From NCBI GenBank assembly GCA_030141605.1, contig JAQGDQ010000168.1:60001-124000 (forward strand): a stretch of 64,000 bases of DNA. Direction: 5' to 3'. Below are positions 36,837 to 63,596 of the stretch, piece by piece; within the stretch, counting starts at the first letter, position 1, and every line of letters starts with the position of its first letter. This DNA is from Tubiluchus corallicola (lineage: Eukaryota > Priapulida > Priapulimorpha > Priapulimorphida > Tubiluchidae). The notes under the pieces were generated by a model. That model had not been told where the DNA came from and did not search any database. It was given only the letters and a program-made list of their open reading frames with translations. The position numbers and the translations under genes were made by a program.

Positions 36837-39274
36837 AGTGACCGCTCGTCCTTACTAACGTTGATAAAACTATTTTTGTTTTCTCTCACAAGATGTTAAG
36901 CAATGTGTAATTTAAGTATGAGCTCGTAGATTATAGTTGAAATTAGTATTATTGTAACAACAATTAGTGACGCCATGTTAGTCAATAGCTAACATCTATA
37001 ATGTCAATGTAAATGTATATAAATTCAAATTGCTGAAAGATGACATAAAATCGCTTTAATCCTTAATCCTGAGTTTAGAAGAGGTTTAGTCAAGTTAGTA
37101 AAAACAGATCTATTTTCGATTTTTTCCTGTATTACTGTGAATTTTTGAACGAACACTTAGCGAAGTAATTCAAGAAAGGAAGTATCTGTATTGAAAAGTA
37201 TCAAAACTGTGTTTTTAGTTGAGAATATTGTTTATATGAAATGTAACAATGTAAATAAACTTAATTTTTACTGTAGACATACGTATTTTGCCGGAAAAAA
37301 TTCAGTTGCCATTTGTTTGCTAATGACAAGAGAATGTGATATGTCACTTTTCATTCATTGAAAGTACTCAAATATTCGAAGATACACGACTTACCAGTAA
37401 TTACTGATAACTAATTTGATATTACGTTACCTATGTGTGTGTGTATGTATATATATATATATAGGTATGTATGTGTACTTTAAAAAGTAGTAAATTAAAA
37501 GTAGGTTGTAGTCTCAGTAAAATTTTTTAGGCAATGGATATCTTATGGTGAGCAGTATTTATATTTTAATTTACTGTAACAATGAGCTAAAGAATGCTTT
37601 GCTGATTTTCATCTAACTAATTTAAAATCGCAACGTAATATTAATGATTAGCTAATTATTTCAAATAAATGCAATAGTTGTGATTAAACTAATATTGTTT
37701 GTGTAAGTGCATTTTTACTTAAATTATATGACCAACCTATCCAGTTAGTCAACAAAATGACCTATGCTCCTGGAAATTCCAAGGTTTTTAACTGTGTGTG
37801 TACTATGAATGTACAGTACATACTATACTATACTAAGACTACAATATATACAATATATGTTACATTACATTAAATAAAACTGAAAGGCGCTCTAGTTATC
37901 GTTATAATATTCCAATGCGTTTACACAGAAACACACATTAAAATTAACATCTAGTAAATAAATTAAAAATAATAATGAAAATTACTTTAATTAGGGCTAA
38001 AAATTTTAAAAGTATCAACAGTACAGTGTCTACAAAACGAAGTTCCGTATGTAAGTCGCTCCTGTGTGACCTGAGTTTAAAAATATAATAAAATTAAAAG
38101 GTCAGATATGAACGAATGAGACAAGGTAGCCATCTAAGCTGGTATGTCGACATATTAGAGTGTTGATGATGTATAATCATAATTAAACATTCTTTGTAGG
38201 ATTTCTCGCCAGAAAGTTATTTTTAAAATACTCGATTGCACAAATTTTAATTTTTAGCTAAACATTAAACTAAGCCCAACATGCTGCTAGTATTAGTTCT
38301 TTCCTTTAAAATAAAGTCAACCTGGATTTGAGTATTTTATCTATAAAACATGCCATATCATTGTTTTCCAGTATTTTTTTACCGTTTTCACATTATGTAA
38401 ATAGCCAGTTCTCGGTGTTATACTATTATAAAACTTTTTCAGTGTTTTCTCAAGCAGTACCCATTAATTAAAGCCGCTAATACTCGCTTTACGCACACCA
38501 CTGTCTGAATGGACCAGCCTATTGCAAATAATAATCATATGATTATTAGTAACCAGTATAGCCGTATTGTTAACAACAAAGCTTTTTAACCTTCCTATTC
38601 TAGCCTATTTTACCCTACAAACTTATGTGCTTATCAGTATGATTTATAGTAGACCATGGTTAGAACTGATCCAAATCAATTTTTATCTGAATAAATTATG
38701 ATCACCTACAAAGCTGCCCTGGAGGGGTATGAGAATGTGTTCATTGCCCTAATATCACGTATCCAAGCATCTGCGTGTCGTCAAACCTGTTAATGTTGCT
38801 CTCGTGGAAAGCCAAAAAGCCTTGTGAAAATCTGGGAAGAAAAACGTACTTATTTGAACCAGAATGATATTAATAGCAACAAACAATTCATTCTTACAGT
38901 ATGGTTTTGGGAGATGGGCTGAAAAGGGGAAAATGTGCAATAATATGCTGGATGGGAATGCATTGGACTGTTCGCAATGCCTACTGTGCGCCTGGTGTTA
39001 CAAACGATGAAGTTTTGTCATTGTAATTAAACCTTTTAACTAAATGTAAATATTACTCGTTTCTTGTTATATTATGATCGCATTAACCAACTGCGCATGT
39101 AAACTTGCTTTTTTAGATGCGAATAAACATAGTAAAATATTTCTAGACGCTTTGACCAAGCTGGTGGCGACATCTTGCACGAATGTTGTGAACAGCAGTC
39201 GAATGACGTGTCACAGTTGTTCTGATACTTGGGCGTCTTGTATATTCATATCATTGAGACATATCGCAATCGGA

Positions 39275-39345
39275 GGGCTGTATAGTTTATAGTCATGGTG
39301 TTGGATTTATAATCCAAAGATTGCTTGCTACTCGTGTAGATATTA
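39275..39345 (+). other. tRNA-like relic with TAT anticodon loop
   Basis: A perfect 5-bp stem with a 7-nt loop (TTGGATTTATAATCCAA) mimics an Ile-UAU anticodon arm and is preceded by a D-arm-like TAGTTTATAGTCATGG. The T arm is not recognisable, so it is at best a decayed tRNA or SINE head. Confidence 0.2.
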
Positions 39346-39734
39346 GAGTCTTGTTACAAGCCGAATGTTTAACGATTCCAGCAAGTTTTCTGACCTGGTT
39401 TCAATGGTAGTTTTGTTTCCAAATTAAAGTTAAGGTGAGGCTCATGACGTTGCTGAGTTGCAGCTTTCGATGACGGCTGCTTCATGCCTTGCCAAGTTGT
39501 GGCATAAATAAAAAGCTTTTGCAATATTAAGAGTAAACGTTATAGATGAGCTACTGAACGTGCAGCGCACTTTTAAGTTTGAACACATCGTGTGAATGAA
39601 ATAAATAGAAGGGCGTCTTAGTACGACACTGTCCTCAGCAGTTTTTATTGCAGCCGCCTATACTGTATATATTTGTTGATAATGTCGGTGCTGCTCAACT
39701 TTGTCAGTAAACAGGAACATCTCTCCGCCGAATG

Positions 39735-40750
39735 TAAGTAAAAATGGCACAGAAAAAAGATGATATAGGAAAAAAATGACACACTAAGAATGGCAGAAAT
39801 GGAAAAGTAGGAAAAATGACACAGGTAAAAATGGCACAGAAAAAATGCCATACTTAGTAAAATATGTGCTGAAGGTTAGAGTTACAGTGGGGATAATTGT
39901 TTTAGTTATTTCCAGCTCTGCCAAGGAAGTTATACTTCAACACAGTTTGTTTGTTTGTCTGTTTGTTCGCTTATTTTTTGTCTGTAATAGCAGTAAGCCT
40001 ATTATCTAACAGACTATCTAAAACGATCTAACAGATTTCTAAAAAGCTTTGTAAAAAAAGGCGGGTATAGAGTGTCAAAATGGGAATCTTTTCGCCCGTT
40101 CTTTTTTGCATAACTTGACCGAACGCCACGTACAACAAAAAGCATTCGTGAAGCACTTCGTAGAGGTCTCAGAGGGAGTGTTTAAGTACTTCTTTTTTGT
40201 TATCTTCACCTGGATAGACAACTGCGAGTTTGCCGTAGTTCCATTTCGAGAAATTCTCGCTTGTAAAACTGCCTATAACCTTTCCTTATTAATGTGCATA
40301 GCCTTATAAGGGGACTTAGTACGCATATATTTGCCAGTCTATTCCTTCGTGAAAATTAATGGTTAAAAGGTAGATTACACTATGTGGAACATTTGTGCAT
40401 TATTGATTATAAATCTATTTAATGAACAAAAATTTTGTTCTTTTAATATTTTGTTCTATTTTGCCAGTCAGCATAATACCAATACATGTTCATTTTTGTA
40501 TGTTTGCTTGTTTATCCTTGTGTTAAAATTTTTTAAATTAAAAGAATTAGACGAATAAGTTTAAGATTGTTCGGCTTTGGTAGAAATCTGCGTCCTACTG
40601 AGCACATTCTAGTTTTTTTTAGAAATCAATTGCATCAAAATAACATATTTGCCATTTTTTCCTACTTTTTGATTTGTGCCAATTTTCCCTGTACCATTTT
40701 ACCTACTTTTCGATTTATGAGATTTTTTCCTGTGCCATTTTTACCGTTTA
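39735..40750. mobile_element. Foldback-like element 2 (long subrepeat-bearing inverted repeats)
   Basis: The left arm (39735-39850) carries repeated AAAAATGGCACAG-type units. The right arm (about 40649-40747) is its inverse (CTGTGCCATTTTTAC units). The ~800-bp core has no recognisable coding sequence. A solo end of the same family lies at 53821-53846. Target-site duplication not identified. Confidence 0.55.
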
Positions 40751-40884
40751 CCTCCTCCACCGCCTTCCTATTTTCCACTCACTTGCACATACGATTTTTT
40801 TAAAGCTAACACTTTATATACTTCAACACATGGCGTTCTAGTAGTCGTTTACCATATAAGCACCTGATGAGTCCCAGAGTCAAA

Positions 40885-42909
40885 CTGTTGCATAATTATG
40901 TGTCACTTCGCCAGGGCACAATTCGCCCAGTGCATTATTTCGCCAGTCTAATTTTTTGCCAGTGTGTCATTTCGCCAGTTGATATTGGAAATGGTGCAAT
41001 AAGTATTTAAATAGTATACACATTTCACCAATCTGTCATTTTGCCAATGTATCACTTCGCCAGCGGATATCAGAAATAGCATACAATGCATATTTAATTG
41101 GTGTTACACTTCGTCAGTGCATCATTTCACCAGTGTATCTTTTCGCCAGGGCATCATATTGACAGTCTATTATTTCGCCAGTACTTATTAGAAATAGTAC
41201 AATGCACTTTTAAATCGATGTATATATGATGGCCATATTTCAGACAATTTTTAGGCACCTTTTTCGCACCTAGGTCAGTCCTGTACTTAACATATGACAA
41301 CACGGTTTCTTTAAAACCTTTTGTGAACGGAAGTCACAAATCGTACACAGTTGATCCATACATCATTGGATTCCCGTGAAACGTTAAATGAGATGCCCAT
41401 GTCAAAATTGCAAGCCGAGTATTGTTTAGCCAGAAAGTGGTGATAAGCAGGACAGTACACGCTCAAGCAAATACAAGCATTCAAAATTTAGTTCTTTTCG
41501 TTCTGCGATGCTTAGTTTCAGAAGTATAGGTTTTTCTAATAACTCAAAAACTCAGAAAGTCCAATTTCGCTAAATTTAGAATGAGAATAGCAGAAGTCAG
41601 GACCTACGACCACTGGTCATTAGAGGCCAAGTTACGAGACCAAAAACATCATGTTTAAGGTCTTATTTGGCACCTTTTGGAGGGGGCGTGGCTTACGACC
41701 TTTTCGAAAAAGTCAGACGGCCCAGTCTGGTAGAGAAAGAAGTATTTCAGAAGCTGTGCTTTGTCCGGAGGATTTCGACATGGTGCTATAAACTTTGCTA
41801 ATTTTGAATTCAAAATTTTCAAGTCTTTTTGACTCCCCAAACCGCAAGTTTGGATGCTTATATCTGCCCCCGTTGGCCATCCTCAGAAACGTGATCACAA
41901 ATAGCCTTTATTAGTTTCTAGCCTAGCCGGTCGCGGGGTTATTAGGTCCAGTGGTAAAGAGTTGGTTCAAGACCTTAAACGTGATTGAAATTTTGAGAAA
42001 GTGACTTCGTGTTCCAGGACACTGTGGTAGTGAGGGTTTTATTTTCGCTGTTGCCAAAGATTGCCACATCTTATTCGTAATCAGTAATATCCACTGGCCA
42101 AATTTTGTTTTCATAAGCTTAACCATTTTTGAATAACAGCCAAAAGAATGTCCAAGAGTCCAAGATTCCCTGCCTCCGTTTTCTAGGGAAATGACGTGGT
42201 GAGGCTTTTGTTCCTGCTGCTGCCGAAAAATGCAGACTGACGACCTCTTGTTGATGGTCACCAATGTCAACCATAACAGCTATCCACGGGTTACATTCCG
42301 CCTTGGTAGAATCTACGTTTCTCGAGTTATTGGTTTTTGTATCCAAAAGAATACCCAACATGGCGGCGCCCATGAAAACGCCGCTTATATGTCATATAAG
42401 TACCCAAATAACTACACTTGGAGAACTGTACCGCCTATAAATGAATCCCTAAACGTATGGTTGCCATTCAGTAAACGTTTAAACTAAGCCTATCAAACCT
42501 GCAGCCTAACAGCCTGCAAAAGCCTTAAAATGTATGGCACCGTCGTTTAATTATACCCTTGTGCTAAAGGGTATACTCAGGACCAATATGCAATTTGACA
42601 ATGGCGAATCCCCAATAGACTGACAAAATGATGCACTGGCCGAAGTGAACAACTATTTAAATACTTACTGCACTATTTCAACTCGAACTGGCGAAATGGT
42701 ACACGGACTAAATGATGCACTGGCGAAATGATGCCTTGGCGAAGTGTACTACTATGCTTATTGCAGTATTTCTAACTACAGGTGGCGAAATGATGCACTG
42801 GCAAAGTGCACTACTATTTAAGTACTTACTGCAGTATTTCTAGCTACAACTGGCGAAATGATAGACTGACGAAATGCTAACTGGCGAAGTGAGTGATTAC
42901 CCTGTTGCA
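40885..42909. mobile_element. Foldback-like DNA transposon with ~320-bp inverted repeats
   Basis: Arms at about 40893-41220 and 42590-42901 are inverted relative to each other and are built from subrepeats of roughly 80 bp containing CATTTCGCCAGTG, a GAAATAGT-CAATA segment and ATTTAAATAGTA. The ends match as TCACTTCGCC on the left and GGCGAAGTGA on the right. An identical 8-bp direct repeat CTGTTGCA flanks the element (40885-40892 and 42902-42909), as expected for a target-site duplication. The 1.4-kb core has overlapping open frames of up to 115 codons with no motif I recognise, so it is probably non-autonomous. Confidence 0.75.
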
Positions 42910-45350
42910 ACCCCTTAGCTGCCTTTATTCCGGTGGCTAATCCAGCAGAGGTAGGATGGCGTAGCAGTAGTGACGTACATTTTCTGCAAATTCAGAAAGA
43001 AGGAGCACCCGTAGCCTTATAGTCCTGCAGCCCACCTAGAAGAAGTAGGATGGCGTAGCAGCTTTGATGTTTATTTTTAAATTGATGTTAGCTATTAATG
43101 TCTCCGTTAATTAAAATAATAATGATGTATTTGGAGGAAAGCGCTAAGTAGGTCATCGAATCTTCTACCTGTCCCAGGTACTTAAAACTTTATTAGGAAA
43201 GTTCCCATAAATCCAAACTGTTTTTGTTTCCAGCTAATGAGATGCGAACCAAAACTATTTTGAAAATTGTTAAGCACCTTCAGGGCTGAGCGACTCAAAT
43301 TCTGTTTGCTAAAATCTGAGTGCTAAGCTATAAATGTTCATCATTATAAATGTGCTAATAAAACAACTTTTGTTATGTTTATTGTAGAAGAAGTAGTATG
43401 CGATGGTTATCAGTAATTATATTAACGCAGTCACTAGATTACTTCATTTCTTTCACCGACTATTTTATTTGCTTGTTTATAAGAATCCATTTTATTTGCA
43501 AAACTGTTAAATAAAGTGTACATGTGAAATTGTTTTTCCTTTGTGATTACATTTCTAAGTATTATATGCAACAATAGCTTTATAGCCATTTCATACGAAA
43601 GTAAAATCTGTCAACCACATTAACTGTTGTATTGTCTGCGAGATAAGATTAGATGTACGAATAAGATGGTAAATCGAAAATTCGACTTGTCAGTCGATGC
43701 AGAATTTCAGTATTCTAGATTTATTCTAGTAAATACACGTGAAATCAATCAGTTTTTAACACTGGGTTCCTAAAATATGGCGACCCACAAAAATTTTCGC
43801 CCTACACTACAGACAGAAGCAAATTTGAAATTACAAGTTGCATGCCATAGGTTTCTGATTTCCGTTTCACTCAGCCCATTGGTCAGTCAAGGCTGTTCGA
43901 CAAAGATGAAGTTTGAGAAGCTTATTGTGAGCAACGTGGCAGTCTTCGTCAGTCATTTGAGGGATTCGAAATTTATTGGTGGCAGAATACAAATCTTACA
44001 ACAAACTCAATGAATGTGCTAATGCATCAACAGGCCAAGGGAATTTCACGAGTATCCTCCATGTTTTTAGAAGTGGATCATTCACTTGACCAGGAAGACG
44101 GTAAAAATGATTTGATCAATTTCTCTATATTGCATTATAATTATATGAATTTGTAATAATAACAAGCTTGTAAGTCGATTAGCTTAAAAGCACGTATTTC
44201 TTTATATCATTAATGAGAAAATCATTATTTAACTGAAAAAACAACAACAGTGGCCTTAGTTTTAATTAATAACAGTGTGAATGTACTATACGGCTACTAA
44301 TACGCCAGTGGCCTACCCCCGCACTTTATGGTTTTGTCCGCAACTGACCACAATAGCGTCGGGCAATGGCCTACTCCGGCACTTTGTGGTTTTGCTTGCA
44401 ACTGACCACAATAACGTCGGGCAGTGAAATTATTAACTGTTTACGTCAAAAATAAAATGTTATATTGCTCACGGTTTGATCATCACGAATCCAGCGCGAA
44501 ATCCTGCGCGTGTGGAGAGAATATTTTTATGAAAAATTAACAGTTACAATACTGAAACTAACATAAGGTAAAAACAATACGAAATTCATAATTGCAGGGA
44601 ATATATCACCTGGTACAGTAACTTCTTCAACGCCGCACAATGAGTAAGTCTGTACATTCTGTACCAGGGACAGCGAATAGGCTAATTTAATATTCGTAAA
44701 CAATTTGGTCCGCATTTTGCTATGATCTTTATTAAAGTCGAGTGTACAACGAAAGAACATTAGCCAAATAAGCTTTTCATACCGACTAAAATACACTATG
44801 CTAAAAATTTTACTAAAAAGACATACAATATTATTAAAATAATTATTACTAAATTAGCGACTTAGTATCTGCACTAAAATGCCACTAAAATTCAATTTTG
44901 CGTTCCTGTTCTGCAGTATTTTAAATCAGAAATCCTGCTCAAAAGTCTAATTTTAATTTACATTTAATTTAAGACAATGGATTATGGAAGAAAATTACGT
45001 TTCAGCAAACCTGTTTAACGATAACTTACATTTTGAAAAACGAGCGGCTGCCGACCTATGATAAAAAAGAAAATAAAAATCTTTTGTGTTGCTTTGCAGT
45101 CTGCACTCTTTTAGGATAACGAAAAAAACAAAGTAATTGTGAATGTTAGATAATTATCAGCGCGACCAATTGAAAAACAGAATAATTTGCTAAATACACA
45201 AAGTGCGCTTTGCGCGACGCGCACATTACTTATCAAAGTCGTGGATTAAAAGATTGGGTTTATACCGATATGCGAATATTTTTATCCACACCTGGTAAGC
45301 AATTCTTTATACTTTCAATAATGAATCCGTTTATTGGTTTTGCTGCTAGC
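42910..45350. other. Gene-free stretch between foldback element and CTG array
   Basis: No exon supported. Contains a short repeated motif (AGGATGGCGTAGCAG at about 42954 and 43048) and a ~61-bp tandem duplication at 44306-44424. The open frames 43777-44010 and 44527-44796 lack motifs and splice support. Confidence 0.45.
44306..44424. repeat. ~61-bp tandem duplication
   Basis: Two adjacent units sharing GTGGTTTTG/ATGGTTTTG, CAACTGACCACAATA and CGTCGGGCA with a few substitutions. Confidence 0.9.
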
Positions 45351-46568
<1,218 letters not shown>

Positions 46569-47363
46569 TAATACTGCGTAAGAGCACACGTATTATTATA
46601 TAACTTTTTCTAGTTCAGTCCGCTTTTTAGAAGGTAGCAATTTTTACTGGAAACGCTGAGCTAATAAACGAGTTTTTATTCGGTATATAAACACGGTACA
46701 TAGGGGGTACATTCAGATTCACCCATGAGTACGCTAAGAACAGAGAGCTAAGAACCACTGAAGCAAGAACTGCTTTCAGCAGTGACCAGCACATTTCACA
46801 CTTTCTTAATCATTAATATTGCCATCAGTGTTACTGCTAGTGCGATTACGCGTTCTGGTACTTGAACTTAGCCTATTTTGCAAAAAGGCGGCCAGACGTC
46901 AGTGACTACCTGCCTAGGTTAGAACTTGAGAAAGGTGCGACGCAAATACATCTTGAATATTAATGGTGACAGCTGTAGACAAGTGTGACTCGTCGATATT
47001 TTTTGCAGTTGTCACGAGGATTGTAGAATGTGTTTACTGTATTAAAAAGTGATTTCTGCTTAGTTATAGTCAGCTGTTAACCGCAACAAACAACGATTAA
47101 GAGTTTCAACTTTAATAAACAAAAAAGGTTTATAAGATAATCACGTGTCTATTGTGCAGTTTCAATTGATTCAATTTGCTCGACCAGAATTTGTGCAGCA
47201 TCTGATAAACTGGTGACCATTAGTTTGAAATTTAATTCAAACCTGTATTAAATTTATAATTGAAAAGTTATTAATTGCCAAAATATATCTGGCATACGCA
47301 TGGACTTAAGCGTATAACCTTTTTAAACATATATCCTATATTATAAAATATAATTTTTTTACA
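46569..47363. other. Presumed 5' flank of ammonium transporter gene
   Basis: No coding exon. The polypyrimidine-AG at 47353-47364 suggests that the exon with the start codon is preceded by an intron, in which case a 5' UTR exon lies upstream, possibly close to or inside the trinucleotide array. Confidence 0.35.
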
Positions 47364-47396
47364 GATCGCCTTTGTAAATTTTACACACTTGCTAGT

Positions 47397-60555
<13,159 letters not shown>

Positions 60556-61026
60556 ACTCGTTTGTTCTGAAGCAGATCATTTATACTCTTCATTCAGAAA
60601 GAACTCCCTTATCAAAAAAAAGAAAAATTCGAGTTATGCTGCTGTTTCGGACAAACATCACCCAACATGCTGATAACTTGTACCCGAACCTTGGATTTAA
60701 ACTGTCGTGCAACATTTTATCCTGTTTATCCGAAACTAGCAGACTTCATGAAGCTGAAAACAGTCACCTTTTAGTAGTGATAAGGGACATCGGGCGAGTC
60801 AGAAAAAAATTTAAACCTCTAGCTATACATTGCACAATGAGAGTGAATATGTCATATCTACAGCTATCAATTTAGCATATTACATATTGATTTCAAAATA
60901 GCCGAGGTTATTAACTTAATTTTATTCAGTTGATCGGTAAAATTAGCAATTTGCTAGTTTTACTGTGTGTTTTTTTTCTGTAGTGCATTTTCTCAGTTAC
61001 TAATATATATTTGTTCGGGTTTGTGA
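60556..61026. other. 3' flank of ammonium transporter gene
   Basis: No exon seen. Presumably 3' UTR; the first clear AATAAA downstream is at about 61411. Confidence 0.4.
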
Positions 61027-61102
61027 GCATCTGAGTGTGTTCATCAGATGAAGTTAAGCAATGCCTGGCCTAGTTATCAATTACTTGGGTGAGTGCTGGG
61101 AA
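61027..61102 (+). mobile_element. 5S-rRNA-like relic, copy 2
   Basis: Keeps GAAGTTAAGCAATGCCTGGC and CTTGGGTGAGTGCTGGGAA, matching the A-box and C-box parts of 5S rRNA in order and spacing, with substitutions. Too diverged for a functional 5S gene; could be a 5S pseudogene or the head of a 5S-derived SINE. Confidence 0.5.
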
Positions 61103-61109
61103 ACTTTCT

Positions 61110-63070
61110 AAAAGTTGGTAAGTCACCTCTACTAGTTCGGGGTCTCAACAAAGAAGATTATCCTTGGTAATTAGCGCTAGGTGTCGGACCTGCCACAATC
61201 GTTTATATTAAACAGATGCAGATGAGTGCTAGATCTCAATTTTCAGAATGGTGAGCTTTATACAAATGCTTAGCTATAAATTTAACGATAAACATTCCTA
61301 ATGAAACCTAAAAATTTGGCTGTCACACCAGCAAAGATACTCTTAAGGTCTGTCGAGTATTAACGACTTGAAATTCTTTTGAAATTACTCAGAAGCGCGA
61401 CTGTGGTTCAATAAATATTTATTTTTTGTAAAATATATGTAGTATGTAATTTAAAACTTAATTTTGAATTTACTGTGGTTTACTTTTACATGTATTTGAC
61501 ATTTAACATTGTTAGAATAATCCCTACGTTAGTTCATAATTAGGTTTTGATTAAGTTTGTATATCATATAATTTGCATGGCACAATCACTATGCGGACAG
61601 GTCCGAGCTTTTACAAAATATTTACATACTTACTATATATATATATATATAACTCAGAAACTGTTTCTAATTCTTAAATTAGTACTCTATGAATAAGTGA
61701 ATCTATAAAAATTATGATAATATTATGTTCTCAAGATAATGGTGGCTGTCTATGTCGGAAAAGAGTTATTTAACATTAAAAGGTGGCTACATGAAGTAGG
61801 TATAACATTTTATAGGCGTCTTACAATTATTGTGTACCAGATAGTCATCTTATTTCTCAAGGATGTAATTGATCTGTCAGTAACAGCTAATCAGTTTTTC
61901 AATATTTTTACTGCAGATAACATTAAAGTTTACACACGTAATACATTTATGTATTGTTTGTTATGATAACAAGATTCTCTTTCAAAAGTTGATAATTTGC
62001 AGGTTTTTGTGTTTATGGATTTTAATAGTTATTATTGGTATGCTTTGCAAAATCAAATTTTGCAGAAATGAATAGTAATGAAATGGAAGTTCTTGATGCT
62101 ATAGTACGGATGCATGCCAGGCCCATTCTTTGATGCATCCCAGACCCAATCTATGAACGGCCATTAAATTTGAGAAAACAGTATTGTCGATTGAGGACGG
62201 AGCAATGCGCTAAGCAAATCTGTCAATGATAACATATAAGTCAAACCGTTTGCGTATTTTTGACAGCCCAATAACCCGACACCCCAAAAACATCGTGCTC
62301 GGTAGAAATTTTCTGGAAGGAAAAGAATATGCTTCCTTTCTTCGATCATTTTGGTTTCTGTAACAGCATTTATTTTTTCGGTAAGTAAATATACAAAATG
62401 GAAAAACAATATTGTTGCAGAAAATCAATTTTGTATAACTATCCATTAAATTAGATGCTTAGTAGATACTGTATCGCTAAAATTATAGAAACTTAGGTCA
62501 CTTACTGCCATTCTACATCCTAAGTGTAGATGAGCTGTAATACAGTCAGAGACTGAGTTGAACGTAATTAGCCTTGACGCCATACGTCAAAGGTTTTCAG
62601 TAAAGCCTCTCATTAATGTAGTACTTCGATATAAGGTTTTTGCAGCTTGAGACATAAAGAATATGCAGTTAATACAATACATACATTTTACAGTTTTATT
62701 CGCACGGCAAAATTAGTTATTAAATTATTTCCCTCAAATTTTACAGTTAACAATTTCAACAAAATGGCAAGACTGAATTTCACAGAAATAATTTTAACAA
62801 ACTTAAATAAATGTTTATGGTTGGTTTTGACAATGCGTCTTTATTTTTACTTTAAATAAAACTTCCATTTTTTGTATCTTCTTTTGCTGTTCGTTTTAGT
62901 GAACCAATTTGCCAATTTGTAAGTTTAACAAACAGTGCAAACAGTGTTCACCAAGGCTTAGTAGTAATGCCTTTTACTTGTCGATGTTTTAAGGAGCTGA
63001 AAAAACTTGAACGTGGTCTCGTAATGGGCGTGCACTAGCTTTGATTTTAATTTTAATGAATTAATTAATT

Positions 63071-63076
<6 letters not shown>
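61110..63076. other. Gene-free stretch at right end
   Basis: AT-rich, with a short TA repeat near 61637-61652. Open frames of 60-81 codons show no motif or splice support. Confidence 0.45.

Positions 63077-63158
<82 letters not shown>
63077..63158. repeat. (AAT)n trinucleotide repeat
   Basis: About 27 perfect units. Lies 3' of the retroelement-like relic on its coding strand (where it reads ATT), and could be its microsatellite tail. Confidence 0.95.
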
Positions 63159-63341
63159 TAATTTCGTTTAGGAGATAGTCCAAGGATAACTCCTTAATAA
63201 TTCAATACATATTTCGAAAGTGATCCCAATTATTATTACCCGCATGTTATTTCGATAAACCCGGGTGCTTGGTAGTACCGCTTCGTAGTATAATAATTTA
63301 TTTAGGGCCGCTCAAATAACAAGCATCCATACAACAAAATT

Positions 63342-63596
63342 TTACATACAAATGCGAACGAAATTAGCTATAGCAGATTGAACAGTAACATCATGAGACT
63401 GCATCGTACAAATCAGTTTGTCATCAATATTTGAAAAGTAAGAGTCTTGAATGGAACGTGTGATTGTGTTTACAAGGAAGTTGCGGCCGGTGTTATGTTT
63501 AGAGCGAAACAGAAGAAAATGACATTCGTCACCGACTTTGTTATACTTGGTACATAGACGCTCCTCTCCTTCGTTAGCCCTAGATATCACGGTAAA
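63342..63596 (-). pseudogene. Decayed retroelement-type C-terminal motif
   Basis: The frame reads ERLCTKYNKVGDECHFLLF-SKHNTGRNFLV. It resembles the R-x-C-x2-C-x(n)-DE-x-HFLL-C-x2-Y-x-R-x2-F motif at the C-terminus of many invertebrate non-LTR retrotransposon ORF2 proteins. Two of the expected cysteines are replaced (Tyr, Arg). No reverse transcriptase was found upstream within the window, so this is a truncated fossil at best. Confidence 0.35.

Larger units (their letters stand above)
35847..39734. other. Gene-free stretch upstream of arylsulfatase
   Basis: No coding exon supported. Contains a 22-24 bp tandem duplication (GCATGAC-AACGGTTAAATAA, 35724-35768), a CA/CG microsatellite (36749-36836), a TG/TA tract (37434-37463) and a tRNA-like patch (39275-39345). 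Probably includes the arylsulfatase promoter. Confidence 0.45.

Noticed and set aside
41923-42373. Possible transposase in the foldback core (115- and 84-codon frames)
   Set aside because: Short, overlapping and without DDE/D or zinc-finger motifs; left as core of unknown function.
40890-42905. CRISPR-like regularly spaced repeats (CATTTCGCCAGTG)
   Set aside because: Repeats are degenerate, occur as two inverted arms around a core, and the genome is eukaryotic; fits a foldback element.
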